64,000 bases of DNA from JAJFJD01 sp965228695. Its GTDB lineage: Bacteria > Pseudomonadota > Alphaproteobacteria > UBA8366. This document shows, piece after piece, positions 17,920 to 26,815 of the stretch. The stretch covers positions 3,038,001 through 3,102,000 of the forward strand of contig CBDDIB010000002.1 in NCBI GenBank assembly GCA_965228695.1. The letters run 5' to 3'. The translations under genes were made by a program, and so were the position numbers. Under the pieces are notes generated by a model. The model made no database searches and was not told the origin of the DNA. It saw only the letters and a list, made by a program, of their open reading frames with translations. Positions within the stretch are counted from its first letter, which is position 1. Every line of letters starts with the position of its first letter.

Positions 17920-19521
17920 CTAAACCCGCCGCCACCGCCTTACGATATCGCGCACGAAATCCAGATCCTCCGTTCCCGTATCCCAGGCGTTCGTGAAGAC
18001 CGCGGTGCTGCTGTGCGGGCGTTGGTCGTCGGGGAGGGTGTTGAACTTCATCCGGAACGGCAGGGTCACGCCCTGGCCGACGGCGATGGCTTCGCTGTTG
18101 CCGAGGCTCGGCAGGAAGTCCATCAGGCCGACCGAGGAGTCGGACATGGCGCCGCGCACATGCGCCTGGTCGTCCGAGTTGCTCATCCGCATGGCGAAGA
18201 GCGTGTTGCATTGCGACAGCAGGTCGGGCGCGAGCTGCGACGGGCGCTGGCTGACGACGCAGAGCGACGCGCCGTATTTCCGGCCCTCCTTGGCGATCTT
18301 GGACAGCGCCTGCTTGGTCATCTCGTAGCGCCGTTCCGGGATCGCGGGGGCGTAGCGGTGCGCCTCCTCGCAGACCAGCAGGATCGGCACCGAGCGTTCG
18401 GCCCAGAGCGCGAAGTCGAAGGTCAGGCGGCAGATCACCGAGACCACCACGTTGAGGATCTCCGACGGGATGCCCGACAGGTCGACGATCGAGATCGGCC
18501 GCCCGTCGACCGGTATGCGGAACAGCTGGCCGAGGATCTCGGCCATCGTGTCGGTGATCGAGATGCCGCCGAACATGAAGCTGAAGCGCAGGTCCGACTG
18601 CAGCGAGGTCAGCCGCTGCCGCACCCGGCGGTAGGGGCCGGCGGCCTCGGGCTTGTCGAGGCGGCCCATCGCGTCGTCCAGGCGGCGGATCAGGTCGGCG
18701 AACTTGTACGGCACCGGCGTGTCGGCGGTGAAGTGGTTGCCCTTGTCCGGGTCGCCGATATGGTCGCGCTTGGCGAGCGGGATCAGCTCGGCGAGGATCG
18801 CCGCTTCGCCGCTGCCTTCGTCTGCCTGCGCGCCGAACAGCACCTCCATCAACTCGTCGAAATTCAGCAGCCAGTAGGGCAGCGTCAGCGTCTCGGTGTT
18901 CAGCACCTCCGCGCGCTCGCCGAAGGCCTGGCTGTATTCGTTATGCGGGTCCAGCATCACCACATGGGCGTTCGGGTGCTGGTCGAGGATCGCGCGCAGG
19001 ATCAGCACGACCGAGCAGGACTTGCCCGACCCCGTCGTGCCGAGGATGCCGAAATGCTTGCCCAGCAGCTCGTCGGTCAGGACATGCGCGGGCAGGGTGG
19101 TGTCCTGGTGGATCACGCCGACCTTGACCGACGGCAGGCTCGGCGCGGCGTAGACGCGGGCCAGATCCTGCGATGAGGTGGAATAGATCTCCCGCGCCAG
19201 CGACGGCGACCGCGCCATGCCCCGGCGGAAGGCGTACATCTTGCCGTCCGGCGTCGTCGGCACTTCGCCGATCAGGGTGATCTCGGCCGTCTGCACGCCG
19301 CCGTTGGGGTTGTCCTCGGACGGGTCGGTGATCGTCAGGCTGCGCACCACGCCATAGGCGACGCTGTGCGGCGTCTTGGTCTTGACCAAGGTGCCGATCT
19401 GCAGCGCATGCGGGTCGTCGGGCCCGCGGCTGGTGTCGAGCTGGGCCGAAATCTGGGCCCCGGTGATGGAAATGATGCGTCCGACGATCACGTCGGTGGC
19501 GATGGCCTGGGAACCGTCCAT
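17920..19521 (-). CDS. HerA-type (DUF87) hexameric ATPase/translocase (533 aa)
   Basis: FtsK/HerA-clade ATPase, in other systems a DNA translocase that partners nucleases. It has an N-terminal HAS-barrel-like beta domain (residues 8-90), Walker A GTTGSGKS (161-168), a Walker B region LLVCEEAH (381-388), a KEGRKYG segment with a candidate arginine finger (R414) and the sensor-like SQRPS (424-428). The frame is open to an ATG at 19572, but the ATG at 19521 puts the protein directly before the conserved barrel and is preferred. Its composition matches the chromosome, unlike the helicase-nuclease downstream. Proteins like this are widespread as lone genes in alphaproteobacteria, so it may be a resident gene; NurA, its usual archaeal partner, is absent. 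Confidence 0.88.
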   Translation of the reverse strand: MDGSQAIATDVIVGRIISITGAQISAQLDTSRGPDDPHALQIGTLVKTKTPHSVAYGVVRSLTITDPSEDNPNGGVQTAEITLIGEVPTTPDGKMYAFRRGMARSPSLAREIYSTSSQDLARVYAAPSLPSVKVGVIHQDTTLPAHVLTDELLGKHFGILGTTGSGKSCSVVLILRAILDQHPNAHVVMLDPHNEYSQAFGERAEVLNTETLTLPYWLLNFDELMEVLFGAQADEGSGEAAILAELIPLAKRDHIGDPDKGNHFTADTPVPYKFADLIRRLDDAMGRLDKPEAAGPYRRVRQRLTSLQSDLRFSFMFGGISITDTMAEILGQLFRIPVDGRPISIVDLSGIPSEILNVVVSVICRLTFDFALWAERSVPILLVCEEAHRYAPAIPERRYEMTKQALSKIAKEGRKYGASLCVVSQRPSQLAPDLLSQCNTLFAMRMSNSDDQAHVRGAMSDSSVGLMDFLPSLGNSEAIAVGQGVTLPFRMKFNTLPDDQRPHSSTAVFTNAWDTGTEDLDFVRDIVRRWRRV

Positions 19522-19722
19522 GTCTTCACGCTTGCTGGTTATTGCTGCGGCGGACCCGGATGGGCCCGCCAAACGATCTGCCGTTCCGGGGCGGGAGCCG
19601 CGCGGGCCGCCCTGCGCCAGACACGCTAGGCGGTGGCGGATAACAAATCGTTAAGAGTCGGGCTGCCACCGTAGGTAGCGGGATTGGCGGTAAATGCAGG
19701 CTGACTGCGGGTTTCCGGGCGT

Positions 19723-21828
19723 CTAGCCGCGCTTCAGCATGGCGTTGTCGACTCCGGCCGCCGGGACCGGCCGGCCGTCCGGCAAGGGCGTGCCCCGCAG
19801 GGCGTAGGGCGAGGCGAGGACGGTGGCGGGAACCCCGCCCTCCGTATCGCCGAGGCCGAACAGCTTCCGCCGCGTGCTGACCGGATGGGCATAGGCGTCG
19901 TCCAGTTCCAGGACCTGCGCCGCCGGAATGCCCGCTTCGTGCAGGATGGCGCGGATTTCAGCGCAACTCTTCTTAAGAGGGTTGTTCCCTTGGAGACCGG
20001 CGTCGATCCGCCCGGGCTCGGCCTCCGCCACCACCCAGCCGTCGGCGCAGGTGATCTGCTTATGCGGGGGCAGGGACCACGCGCCGTCGGGCCAGTTCAA
20101 CTGCGTCGTCCAGGCCAGCGCGTCGCGCATCGACAGGTCGATATGCTGCCCCTTTCCGGTGCGGTCGCGGTGGCGCAGCGCGGCCAGGATCGCCAGGGGC
20201 GAGAGATGGGCCGCCAGCAGGTCGGCGACCGACAGGCCCGCCTTGATCGGGTCGTCCGTCGTGCCGATCAGCGACATCAGGCCGCTTTTCGCCTGGATCA
20301 CCGTGTCGAGCGCCGGGGCCTTCGATCCGGTGCTGCCGTAGCCCGAGACCGAGCAGTAGATGAGCCGGGGATGCCGGGCGCGCACGGTATCGGGGCCGAA
20401 GCCGAGCCGGTCGAGCGCGCCGGCCTTGAGGTTCTGCAGCAACACGTCGGAGGTGCCGATCAGGTCCTCCAGCGCGGCCTTGTCCGCGTCCGCCCGCAGG
20501 TCGAGGGTGACCGAGCGCTTGCCCGCGTTGTAGGTCGCGAAATACCCGCTGACACCGCCGAAATTCGGCTGCCACGCGCGGCCGGTCTCGCCGCCGGGCT
20601 GCTCGACCTTGATCACCTCCGCGCCGAGATCGGCGAGATAGCGCCCGCCCAACGGACCCGCGGTGAACAGGGTGATGTCGACGACGCGCAGGCCCGCCAA
20701 CGGCAGGGTGCCTTCGTTCGCCTGTGAATCGCGGGCGCGCGGTGAAAGACCCTCCAAGGCACCTTCGACATCTCCGGTGACGTGCGAAACGGTTTCGGCA
20801 TTGACCGGGGGCGATCCGTCCATCGTCAGGATCGAGTTCGGGGCCGTAACCGTCTCGCCGGACGGCATGCGGACCGGCCGTGCCGGCGGGCCGCCGTCCT
20901 GCGCGATCAGGTCGGGGATGGTGACGATCGGGCCACTGGGAATCCCCGCTTTCTCGAAGGCGGCGACGGCGTCTTGCGTCGTCTTGGTCTCGGTCCACGC
21001 GCCGATCATCCCGTCGACCATGTCTTCGTGCCTGTTGCGGTCGGTCGCGGTGGCGAATCTCGGATCTTCGATGGCGTCGGACCGCCCGATCAGGTCGAGG
21101 ATGCGCCGCCACTGCGGTTCGGTGCTGGAACACATCAGGACCCAGCCGTCGACGGTCTTATAGGCGTTCCAGGGACAGCAGAGCGGATGGCGCGACCCCG
21201 CGCGCAATCCGTGCCCTTTCCCGATATGCACATGGCCGGCATAGACGCCGGTCAGGGCGATGCTGGCGTCGAGGGCGGCGATATCGATACGCTGGCCCGA
21301 CCCGCCGTTGTCGCAAATGCGCAGGGCGGCGGCGACCGATGTCGCCGCATTGGCGCCCGTGAAGAACTCGATCATCGGCGCGCCGGTCAATTCGGGCGCG
21401 CCACCGGCGGCCCCGGTCGTCGACATCATTCCGCCGAGTGCCTGAATGATCGTTTCGCTGCAGTCGTCGCGCAGGCCGTCCGCGCCGTCGATCCCGAAGG
21501 CGGAGACGTCGCAGCGGATCAGCGATGGGTCGACGGCATCGGCGGCGGGCAAGGGCGGCGAGTAGATTACCGCGTCGGCGCGGGCGAGCAGGGCGGCCCA
21601 TTGGCCGTCGGCGGCCGCCGGATCGTCGGCCAGCCGCAGCAGCGTCTTTCCCGCGAGGGCGACCGGATGATCGCGCCATGTCTCCGGCTCGGCGGGCCAG
21701 TCAAGGCGCGGGTCCTCGACGCGGAGGACCGTCGCCCCCAGTTCCGCGAGCAACGTGCCGGCGACCGCAGCGGCGAGGCGGCCCGCGCGTTCGATGACGA
21801 CGACGCCGTCGAGGGAAGTCTCGGCCAT
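19723..21828 (-). CDS. Tandem type III (CaiB/BaiF) CoA-transferase (701 aa)
   Basis: Two CoA-transferase family III units are fused in one chain. The first spans about residues 1-365 (VVVIERAGRLAAAVAGTL onwards), the second begins at about 376 (LPLAGLRVVDITLFTAGPL) and continues with LGAEVIKVEQPGG. The formyl-CoA transferase nucleophile (Asp169 of the Oxalobacter enzyme) aligns with D536 in VADLLAAHL of the second unit, but with E154 in MIEFFTG of the first, so only one active site looks standard. The stop of the upstream acyl-CoA dehydrogenase is 4 bp before this ATG, so the two are translated from one message. It probably loads CoA onto the acid that the dehydrogenase oxidises. Confidence 0.88.
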   Translation of the reverse strand: MAETSLDGVVVIERAGRLAAAVAGTLLAELGATVLRVEDPRLDWPAEPETWRDHPVALAGKTLLRLADDPAAADGQWAALLARADAVIYSPPLPAADAVDPSLIRCDVSAFGIDGADGLRDDCSETIIQALGGMMSTTGAAGGAPELTGAPMIEFFTGANAATSVAAALRICDNGGSGQRIDIAALDASIALTGVYAGHVHIGKGHGLRAGSRHPLCCPWNAYKTVDGWVLMCSSTEPQWRRILDLIGRSDAIEDPRFATATDRNRHEDMVDGMIGAWTETKTTQDAVAAFEKAGIPSGPIVTIPDLIAQDGGPPARPVRMPSGETVTAPNSILTMDGSPPVNAETVSHVTGDVEGALEGLSPRARDSQANEGTLPLAGLRVVDITLFTAGPLGGRYLADLGAEVIKVEQPGGETGRAWQPNFGGVSGYFATYNAGKRSVTLDLRADADKAALEDLIGTSDVLLQNLKAGALDRLGFGPDTVRARHPRLIYCSVSGYGSTGSKAPALDTVIQAKSGLMSLIGTTDDPIKAGLSVADLLAAHLSPLAILAALRHRDRTGKGQHIDLSMRDALAWTTQLNWPDGAWSLPPHKQITCADGWVVAEAEPGRIDAGLQGNNPLKKSCAEIRAILHEAGIPAAQVLELDDAYAHPVSTRRKLFGLGDTEGGVPATVLASPYALRGTPLPDGRPVPAAGVDNAMLKRG

Positions 21829-21832
21829 CGGC

Positions 21833-22987
21833 TTACCGGAAGGCCGCGGTGCCGGTGATCTCCCGGCCCTGGATCAGGGTCAGGATTTCGTTCGTTGCGT
21901 CGGGCACCGGCAGCATGCGGCAATCGCGCAGCAGCCGTTCCAGCCCCGTCTCGCAGGCGATGCCCATGCCGCCGTGGACATGCATGGCCAGATTGATCGC
22001 CTGCTCGCAGGCGGTCGTGGCGTAGCGTTTCGCCATGGCGGAGATGCCGTTCGACCGGTCGCCGCGGTCGAGCGCTTCCAGCGCGCTGTAACACAACAGG
22101 CGGCTGGTCACGACGGCGGTCTCGATGTCGGCCAGGTTCTTCTGGACCAACTGGTGCCCCGCGATCGGCTTGCCGAATTGGGTGCGCACGCCGGCATACT
22201 CCCGGGCGAGATCGAACGCCTTCTGCGCCAGATGCACCCCGGCGAGGCCGACCAGCGGCCGGTTGCCGTTCCAGGTCACCGTCAGCATGCGCGCCGCGTC
22301 GCCGCCGGATTCCAGCAGGTTCTCGCGCGGCACGCGGTAGTCCTCGAACACCGCCTCGGACAGATGGCCCTGTTTCAGGCCGAAGGTCTCGATCTCGCGA
22401 ATCTCGAAGGGCTGCTTTTCCTGCTCGACGATGACGCGTTTCAGCGTCGTGCGGCCCTTGTCGTCCACATCGTCGACGCAGGTGACGGCCAGCACGTCGG
22501 CCACCGAGCCGTTGGTGATCCACATCTTGCGGCCGTTGATGACCACCTCGTCGCCTTCGATCCGCATCCGCGTGCTGACCCCGCGCGGGTCCGATCCCGC
22601 GCCCGGTTCGGTCGTCGCCGTGCCGCAGATGCCTTTCCCGGCGAACAGGGCGGGCAGGAAACGCGCGCGCTGTTCCGGCGTCGCCTCGGCATGGATGCGG
22701 GCGATGGTGCATTCGTGCCCCATCAGCGAAATCGCGACCCAGGGCGGCAGGGCTTCGTAGAACATGCCGTAGGTCACCATCGGCATGCCGCTGCCGCCTT
22801 CCGTTTCGGACAGGCGCGGCGCCATCAGCCCCTGTTCGTTCAGGATCGCGTAGATCTTGAGGAGCTCCGCCTTCGGCAGCGAGGTATCCGGGTCATTGGC
22901 GTCCAGAATCGGCTGGATATCGCGCTCTACCATGCGCCGCGCCGACTCTTGGATAAGCGTTTGTTCTTCGGTAAGCGCGAACTCCAT
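21833..22987 (-). CDS. Acyl-CoA dehydrogenase (384 aa)
   Basis: FAD flavoprotein that makes an alpha,beta-double bond in an acyl-CoA. It has the standard N-terminal helical domain, the middle block GTATTEPGAGSDPRG, and the C-terminal helices with RTQFGKPIAGHQLVQ and MHVHGGMGIA. In the place of the usual catalytic Glu of medium-chain enzymes (the E of YEGT) there is an Asp, D363 in VPDATNEIL; other family members do vary here. The ATG at 22987 has GGGAGGA about 9 nt upstream. It leads a two-gene unit with the tandem CoA-transferase and is divergent from the hydrolase gene at 23143. Confidence 0.92.
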   Translation of the reverse strand: MEFALTEEQTLIQESARRMVERDIQPILDANDPDTSLPKAELLKIYAILNEQGLMAPRLSETEGGSGMPMVTYGMFYEALPPWVAISLMGHECTIARIHAEATPEQRARFLPALFAGKGICGTATTEPGAGSDPRGVSTRMRIEGDEVVINGRKMWITNGSVADVLAVTCVDDVDDKGRTTLKRVIVEQEKQPFEIREIETFGLKQGHLSEAVFEDYRVPRENLLESGGDAARMLTVTWNGNRPLVGLAGVHLAQKAFDLAREYAGVRTQFGKPIAGHQLVQKNLADIETAVVTSRLLCYSALEALDRGDRSNGISAMAKRYATTACEQAINLAMHVHGGMGIACETGLERLLRDCRMLPVPDATNEILTLIQGREITGTAAFR

Positions 22988-23042
22988 CAGGCGCGTCCTC
23001 CCACGGTTTTTGCCCGTTGTGTCTTTGTTGTATTCTCCCGGT

Positions 23043-23086
23043 CCGGCCTGCGGCCGGCATCAGAAGGGGCGGATTTTCCATCCGCC
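23043..23086. promoter_or_regulatory. Two adjacent hairpins in a divergent promoter region
   Basis: The 155 bp between the acyl-CoA dehydrogenase and the first alpha/beta hydrolase holds two perfect inverted repeats: CCGGCC-TGC-GGCCGG at 23043-23057 and GGCGGAT-TTTCC-ATCCGCC at 23068-23086. They could be operators for both directions, attenuator-like structures or a small interspersed element. No flanking regulator gene is present. Confidence 0.35.
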
Positions 23087-23142
23087 ACGGCGAGTCTAGC
23101 GCCGTATTCGTTTTGTGTCAGGTCGGGAGGATTTGAGCCACC

Positions 23143-23946
23143 ATGTCTAACGCCGGGACCGATATCGAGCGGCCTGTGATGGCCGCCCATGTGGAGGGCG
23201 AAGGACCGCCCGTGATCATGCTGCACGGCGGGTATGGCTGCTGGCGGCACTGGGTGCGCAACGTTCCGGCCCTGGCGGAGCATTTTACCGTGCATGCCTT
23301 CGATCTGCCGTCCTACGGCGAGTCCGCGGCGATCGACAAGACGATGTCCGGCGAGGCCTATGTCGAGATCGTCTACCAGCAGATCGTCGAGCGGTTCGGC
23401 ACGGAGCAGGCGCTTCGACTGGTCGGGTTTTCCTTCGGCGGCGCGATCTGCACCTATCTGGCCGGCCGGCTGAAGGATCAGGTCAGCCATCTCGCGATCA
23501 TTTCGCCGGGCGGGTTCCCGCCGCGGGAGACCGGCATCCGCAACATGATGAGCTACAAGGCCGCCCTCGGCGACGAAGACCTGATGCGGAAGACGATCCG
23601 CCACAACCTGCTGCAGCATATGCTGTTCTTTCCCGAATCCGTGGACGAGGAAGCCATGGCCATCCAGCGCTATTGCGTCGACCGGACCCGCTTTGACAGC
23701 CGCAAGGTGAGCCGGGGCGGCGGGTTGCGGGAGAACCTGGCGAAGATCACCTGTCCGTTGATGGTGCTGTGGGGCGAGAAGGACGATTTCGACTTCCGGC
23801 CCGCCGACGAGATGATCGGGCAGATTCGCGAGGTCATCCCCGATTTGCGGCTGCACCGGATCGAGAAAGCCGGGCATTGGTCGGCCTATGAGAATGCGCC
23901 GCAGGTGAACGGGCATCTCATCGATTTCTTCACGAGCACGGGTTGA
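23143..23946 (+). CDS. Alpha/beta hydrolase (267 aa)
   Basis: Serine hydrolase of the alpha/beta fold, probably an esterase, lactonase or C-C bond hydrolase. It shows the oxyanion-hole strand IMLHGGYGCWRHW, the nucleophile elbow VGFSFGG with S97 and the C-terminal His in KAGHWSAYENA. It is the first gene of a five-gene forward block (23143-28158) and has GGGAGG upstream. The next gene encodes a paralogue with the same elbow sequence, so the two arose by duplication. The Gly-His-Trp motif is typical of meta-cleavage product hydrolase relatives, but the substrate is unknown. Confidence 0.9.
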   Translation: MSNAGTDIERPVMAAHVEGEGPPVIMLHGGYGCWRHWVRNVPALAEHFTVHAFDLPSYGESAAIDKTMSGEAYVEIVYQQIVERFGTEQALRLVGFSFGGAICTYLAGRLKDQVSHLAIISPGGFPPRETGIRNMMSYKAALGDEDLMRKTIRHNLLQHMLFFPESVDEEAMAIQRYCVDRTRFDSRKVSRGGGLRENLAKITCPLMVLWGEKDDFDFRPADEMIGQIREVIPDLRLHRIEKAGHWSAYENAPQVNGHLIDFFTSTG

Positions 23947-23970
23947 CGGCCCCCGGCGGCCGATCCCGCA

Positions 23971-24759
23971 ATGGGCGACACTCCACCTGAACTATTTGCC
24001 GTACGGCGCGGCGACGGGCCGCCGTTGGTATTGATCCACGGCGGCGTTGGGTCGTCGAACCATTGGGCCCGGAATGTCGACGCGCTGGGCGCGCATTTCT
24101 CGGTCTATGCGGTCGATCTGCCGGGCTTCGGCCGCACGCCGATCGCAGACGAGAAAATGGCGCCCGACGCCTATGTCGACCTGTGCATCCGGTCGATCGA
24201 CGCGATGCTGCCGGACGGGCCGGCGTTTCTGCTGGGGTTTTCCTTCGGCGGCGTCATCGGGGCCTATGTGGCGGCCGCGCTCGGCGATCGTTTCGAGAAA
24301 GTCTCCCTGATCTCGCCCGGCGGATTGAAGTCGATCCGGGAAAGCAATCCGGTCTATCACAAGATGCCGCCGGCGGATGCGCCCGAGGCTGAAATCCGGG
24401 AGGTCGTGCGGCATAACCTGCTGCAACTGATGCTGCACCATCCGGCGTCCGTCAGTGACGAGACCATCGACATGCAGCTCGAAAATATTGCGCATACCCG
24501 ATTTCACAGCCGACGTGTCAGCCGGTACGATTGCCTGCTCGACGAGATACGGCGGATCGAGGCGCCGCTGCAAATCCTGTTGGGCGAGCACGACACCGTC
24601 CTCTATCCGTCGCACGCGCGGCGGATCGCGCATATCCGGACAGCGCGGCCCGATGTGCGGATCGACATGATCCAAGGGGCGGGACATTGGATGCAGTACG
24701 AGCAGGCGGCGGCGGTCAATTGGGCGGTGATCGATTTCTTGACCGCCGATAGCGGATAA
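23971..24759 (+). CDS. Alpha/beta hydrolase, tandem paralogue (262 aa)
   Basis: Second serine hydrolase in the block, similar in length and layout to its upstream neighbour: VLIHGGVGSSNHW for the oxyanion hole, LLGFSFGG with nucleophile S91, and GAGHWMQYEQA for the catalytic His. It starts at the ATG at 23971, 24 bp after the previous stop, with only a weak ribosome site, suggesting coupling to the gene before it. Probably acts on the same class of ester or ring-fission product, perhaps with a different side chain. Confidence 0.9.
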   Translation: MGDTPPELFAVRRGDGPPLVLIHGGVGSSNHWARNVDALGAHFSVYAVDLPGFGRTPIADEKMAPDAYVDLCIRSIDAMLPDGPAFLLGFSFGGVIGAYVAAALGDRFEKVSLISPGGLKSIRESNPVYHKMPPADAPEAEIREVVRHNLLQLMLHHPASVSDETIDMQLENIAHTRFHSRRVSRYDCLLDEIRRIEAPLQILLGEHDTVLYPSHARRIAHIRTARPDVRIDMIQGAGHWMQYEQAAAVNWAVIDFLTADSG

Positions 24760-24777
24760 GCAGGGAAGGAAACGGCA

Positions 24778-25560
24778 ATGGCGTATGAAACCATCACGAC
24801 GGCGAAGGAAGGTCCCGCTTTCATCATCACCTTCAACCGGCCGGACAAGCGGAATGCGATCAGCACCGTCGTCATGGACGAGATGATGCACGCCGCCGCG
24901 GCGTGCGAGGCCGACGACTCGGTGCGCGGCATCATCGTGACCGGCGGCGAGAAGTTCTTCTCCGCCGGGGCCGACCTGAACGACGCGCAAGCGCTCAGTT
25001 CGCCCGGCGAGACGCACGCCTATATGCGCCGATGGCACCGCTTGTGCCGTTCCTTCGAGGAAAACGCCAAGGCGGTGATTGCCGCGATCGAAGGCTTTTG
25101 CATGACCGGCGGCTGCGAATTCGCGCTCGCTTGCGATCTGCGCATCGCGGCCGAGGATTCGAGTTTCGCGATCACCAGCGCTCGGATCGGCACGGTCGCG
25201 GGGGCGGGCGGCACGCAACGGCTGCCGCGCATCGTCGGCACGGCGCGCGCCCTGGAAATCATGCTGGCCGCGGAGCCGATCGATGCCGACGCGGCCTACC
25301 GGTTCGGGCTGGTCAACGAACTCACGCCGAAGGGCGGGGCCTTGGCGCGGGCGAAGGAGATCGTCGACCTCTACGCGACGCGGGCGCCGCTCAGCCATGC
25401 CTTCATCAAGCGGGTCGTCTACAACGGCATGCAGATGGACCTGACGTCGGCGCTTGACTATGAAGCCTTCGTCGTGACCTCGATCTACGAAACCGAGGAC
25501 CGCAAGGAAGGGATCGGCGCGTTCCTCGAGAAGCGCGAAGCGACCTTCAAAGGAAAATGA
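24778..25560 (+). CDS. Enoyl-CoA hydratase/isomerase (crotonase) family protein (260 aa)
   Basis: Crotonase-fold protein acting on a CoA ester. The oxyanion-hole segments are FFSAGADLND and GFCMTGGCEFALACDLR. Aligned to rat enoyl-CoA hydratase, the second catalytic Glu (Glu164) is kept as E160 in ARALEIML, but the first (Glu144) is replaced by S134 in FAITSARIGT. A simple hydratase role is therefore doubtful; isomerase, dehalogenase- or lyase-type chemistry is possible. It has GGGAAGGAAA before its ATG and lies 18 bp after the hydrolase, in the middle of the five-gene block. Confidence 0.9.
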   Translation: MAYETITTAKEGPAFIITFNRPDKRNAISTVVMDEMMHAAAACEADDSVRGIIVTGGEKFFSAGADLNDAQALSSPGETHAYMRRWHRLCRSFEENAKAVIAAIEGFCMTGGCEFALACDLRIAAEDSSFAITSARIGTVAGAGGTQRLPRIVGTARALEIMLAAEPIDADAAYRFGLVNELTPKGGALARAKEIVDLYATRAPLSHAFIKRVVYNGMQMDLTSALDYEAFVVTSIYETEDRKEGIGAFLEKREATFKGK

Positions 25561-25585
25561 TTGATGGGAGCGAACGGGAACCCCG

Positions 25586-26815
25586 ATGACCGATAACAAT
25601 AAGAACAACGCGCATCTGCCTCTTGCGGGGGTCAAGGTCGCCGATTTCAGCCGGCTTCTGCCGGGGCCCTGGTGTGCGCAACTGCTGGCCGATTTCGGCG
25701 CGGACGTGATCAAGGTCGAGCAGCCGGGCGTCGGCGATTACGCGCGGCACAATCCGCCGAACTACACGGACAGCAGCGTCTATTTCAACAGCGTCAACAC
25801 CAACAAGCGCGCCATCGCCCTCGATCTGGCGTCGGACGAGGGACGCGAGGTGGCCTACCGCCTGTTCGAGACGTCGGATGTGGTGTTGGAGTCCTTCCGG
25901 CCCGGCGTGACGGGCAAGCTCAAGATCGACTATGCGGCGGCGAAGGCGGTCAATCCGGCGCTGGTGTACTGCTCGATCAGCGGCTACGGGCAGGACGGGC
26001 CGCTGGCGCGGGTGCCGGGGCACGATCTGGTGATCCAATCGATGACCGGCCTGATGGGAATGGACCTGGAGCGGGAGCCGGTGCCGCCGGTGCCGGGCTT
26101 TCAGTCGGCTGATTATGCGGCGGCTGCGATGGCGGCCATCGGCGTGTTGGCGGCGCTGACGCGGCGCAAGGATAGCGGCGAGGGCTGTTACCTGGATCTC
26201 TCGATGTTCGATAGCCTGATGTACATGTGCAATATCGTCCTGACAGGCGGCATGTCGCGCCTCGCCGGCGGGGCCGGTTTGCCGATGCTGGAGGCGTTCG
26301 GCGGCAACCCCCGCTACAACACCTACCAATGCAAGGACGGTAAACCGGTCGCGGTGTCGCTTTTGGAGGCGCATAACTGGGCGCAATTCTGCCGCGTCAT
26401 CGGCCGCGAGGACCTTATCTTCGAGGACGAAGGATTCGAGGACCGGCACAGCGATCACGGCGAGCGCGCAGGGCTATTCCGCGAGGCCATCGAAGCGTAC
26501 TGCAACACGCATGACCGCGCCGACTTGCTGGCGGTGATGGAGGAGCATCAAATCCCGATCTCGGCGATCAACGCGCCGGACGAGGCGCTGGCCGAGCCGG
26601 TCGTCGCGGCTCGCGGCAACATCGAGTATTATGACCATCCGACGGAAGGACGCTTGCCGCATCTGGTCAGCCCCTTCGCACGGGCGGGATTGACGCGCGG
26701 CGGCCGCACCGCCGCGCCGGAATTGGGCGCGGACACCGACGATGTGCTGGCCGATCTAGGCTATTCCGATGACGAGCGCGACACGCTCAAGAAAGCAGGA
26801 GTCGTAACGCCATGA
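25586..26815 (+). CDS. CaiB/BaiF type III CoA-transferase (409 aa)
   Basis: Family III CoA-transferase, moving CoA between carboxylic acids by a glutamyl/aspartyl-CoA mechanism. The start LPLAGVKVADFSRLLPGPWC and VIKVEQPG are standard, and the nucleophile position carries Asp in QSADYAAAAMAAIGV. Length is normal for a single unit. GGGAGCG lies upstream of the ATG at 25586. Its stop overlaps the start of the MmgE/PrpD gene by 4 nt (ATGA), so the two proteins are made together. Confidence 0.92.
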   Translation: MTDNNKNNAHLPLAGVKVADFSRLLPGPWCAQLLADFGADVIKVEQPGVGDYARHNPPNYTDSSVYFNSVNTNKRAIALDLASDEGREVAYRLFETSDVVLESFRPGVTGKLKIDYAAAKAVNPALVYCSISGYGQDGPLARVPGHDLVIQSMTGLMGMDLEREPVPPVPGFQSADYAAAAMAAIGVLAALTRRKDSGEGCYLDLSMFDSLMYMCNIVLTGGMSRLAGGAGLPMLEAFGGNPRYNTYQCKDGKPVAVSLLEAHNWAQFCRVIGREDLIFEDEGFEDRHSDHGERAGLFREAIEAYCNTHDRADLLAVMEEHQIPISAINAPDEALAEPVVAARGNIEYYDHPTEGRLPHLVSPFARAGLTRGGRTAAPELGADTDDVLADLGYSDDERDTLKKAGVVTP

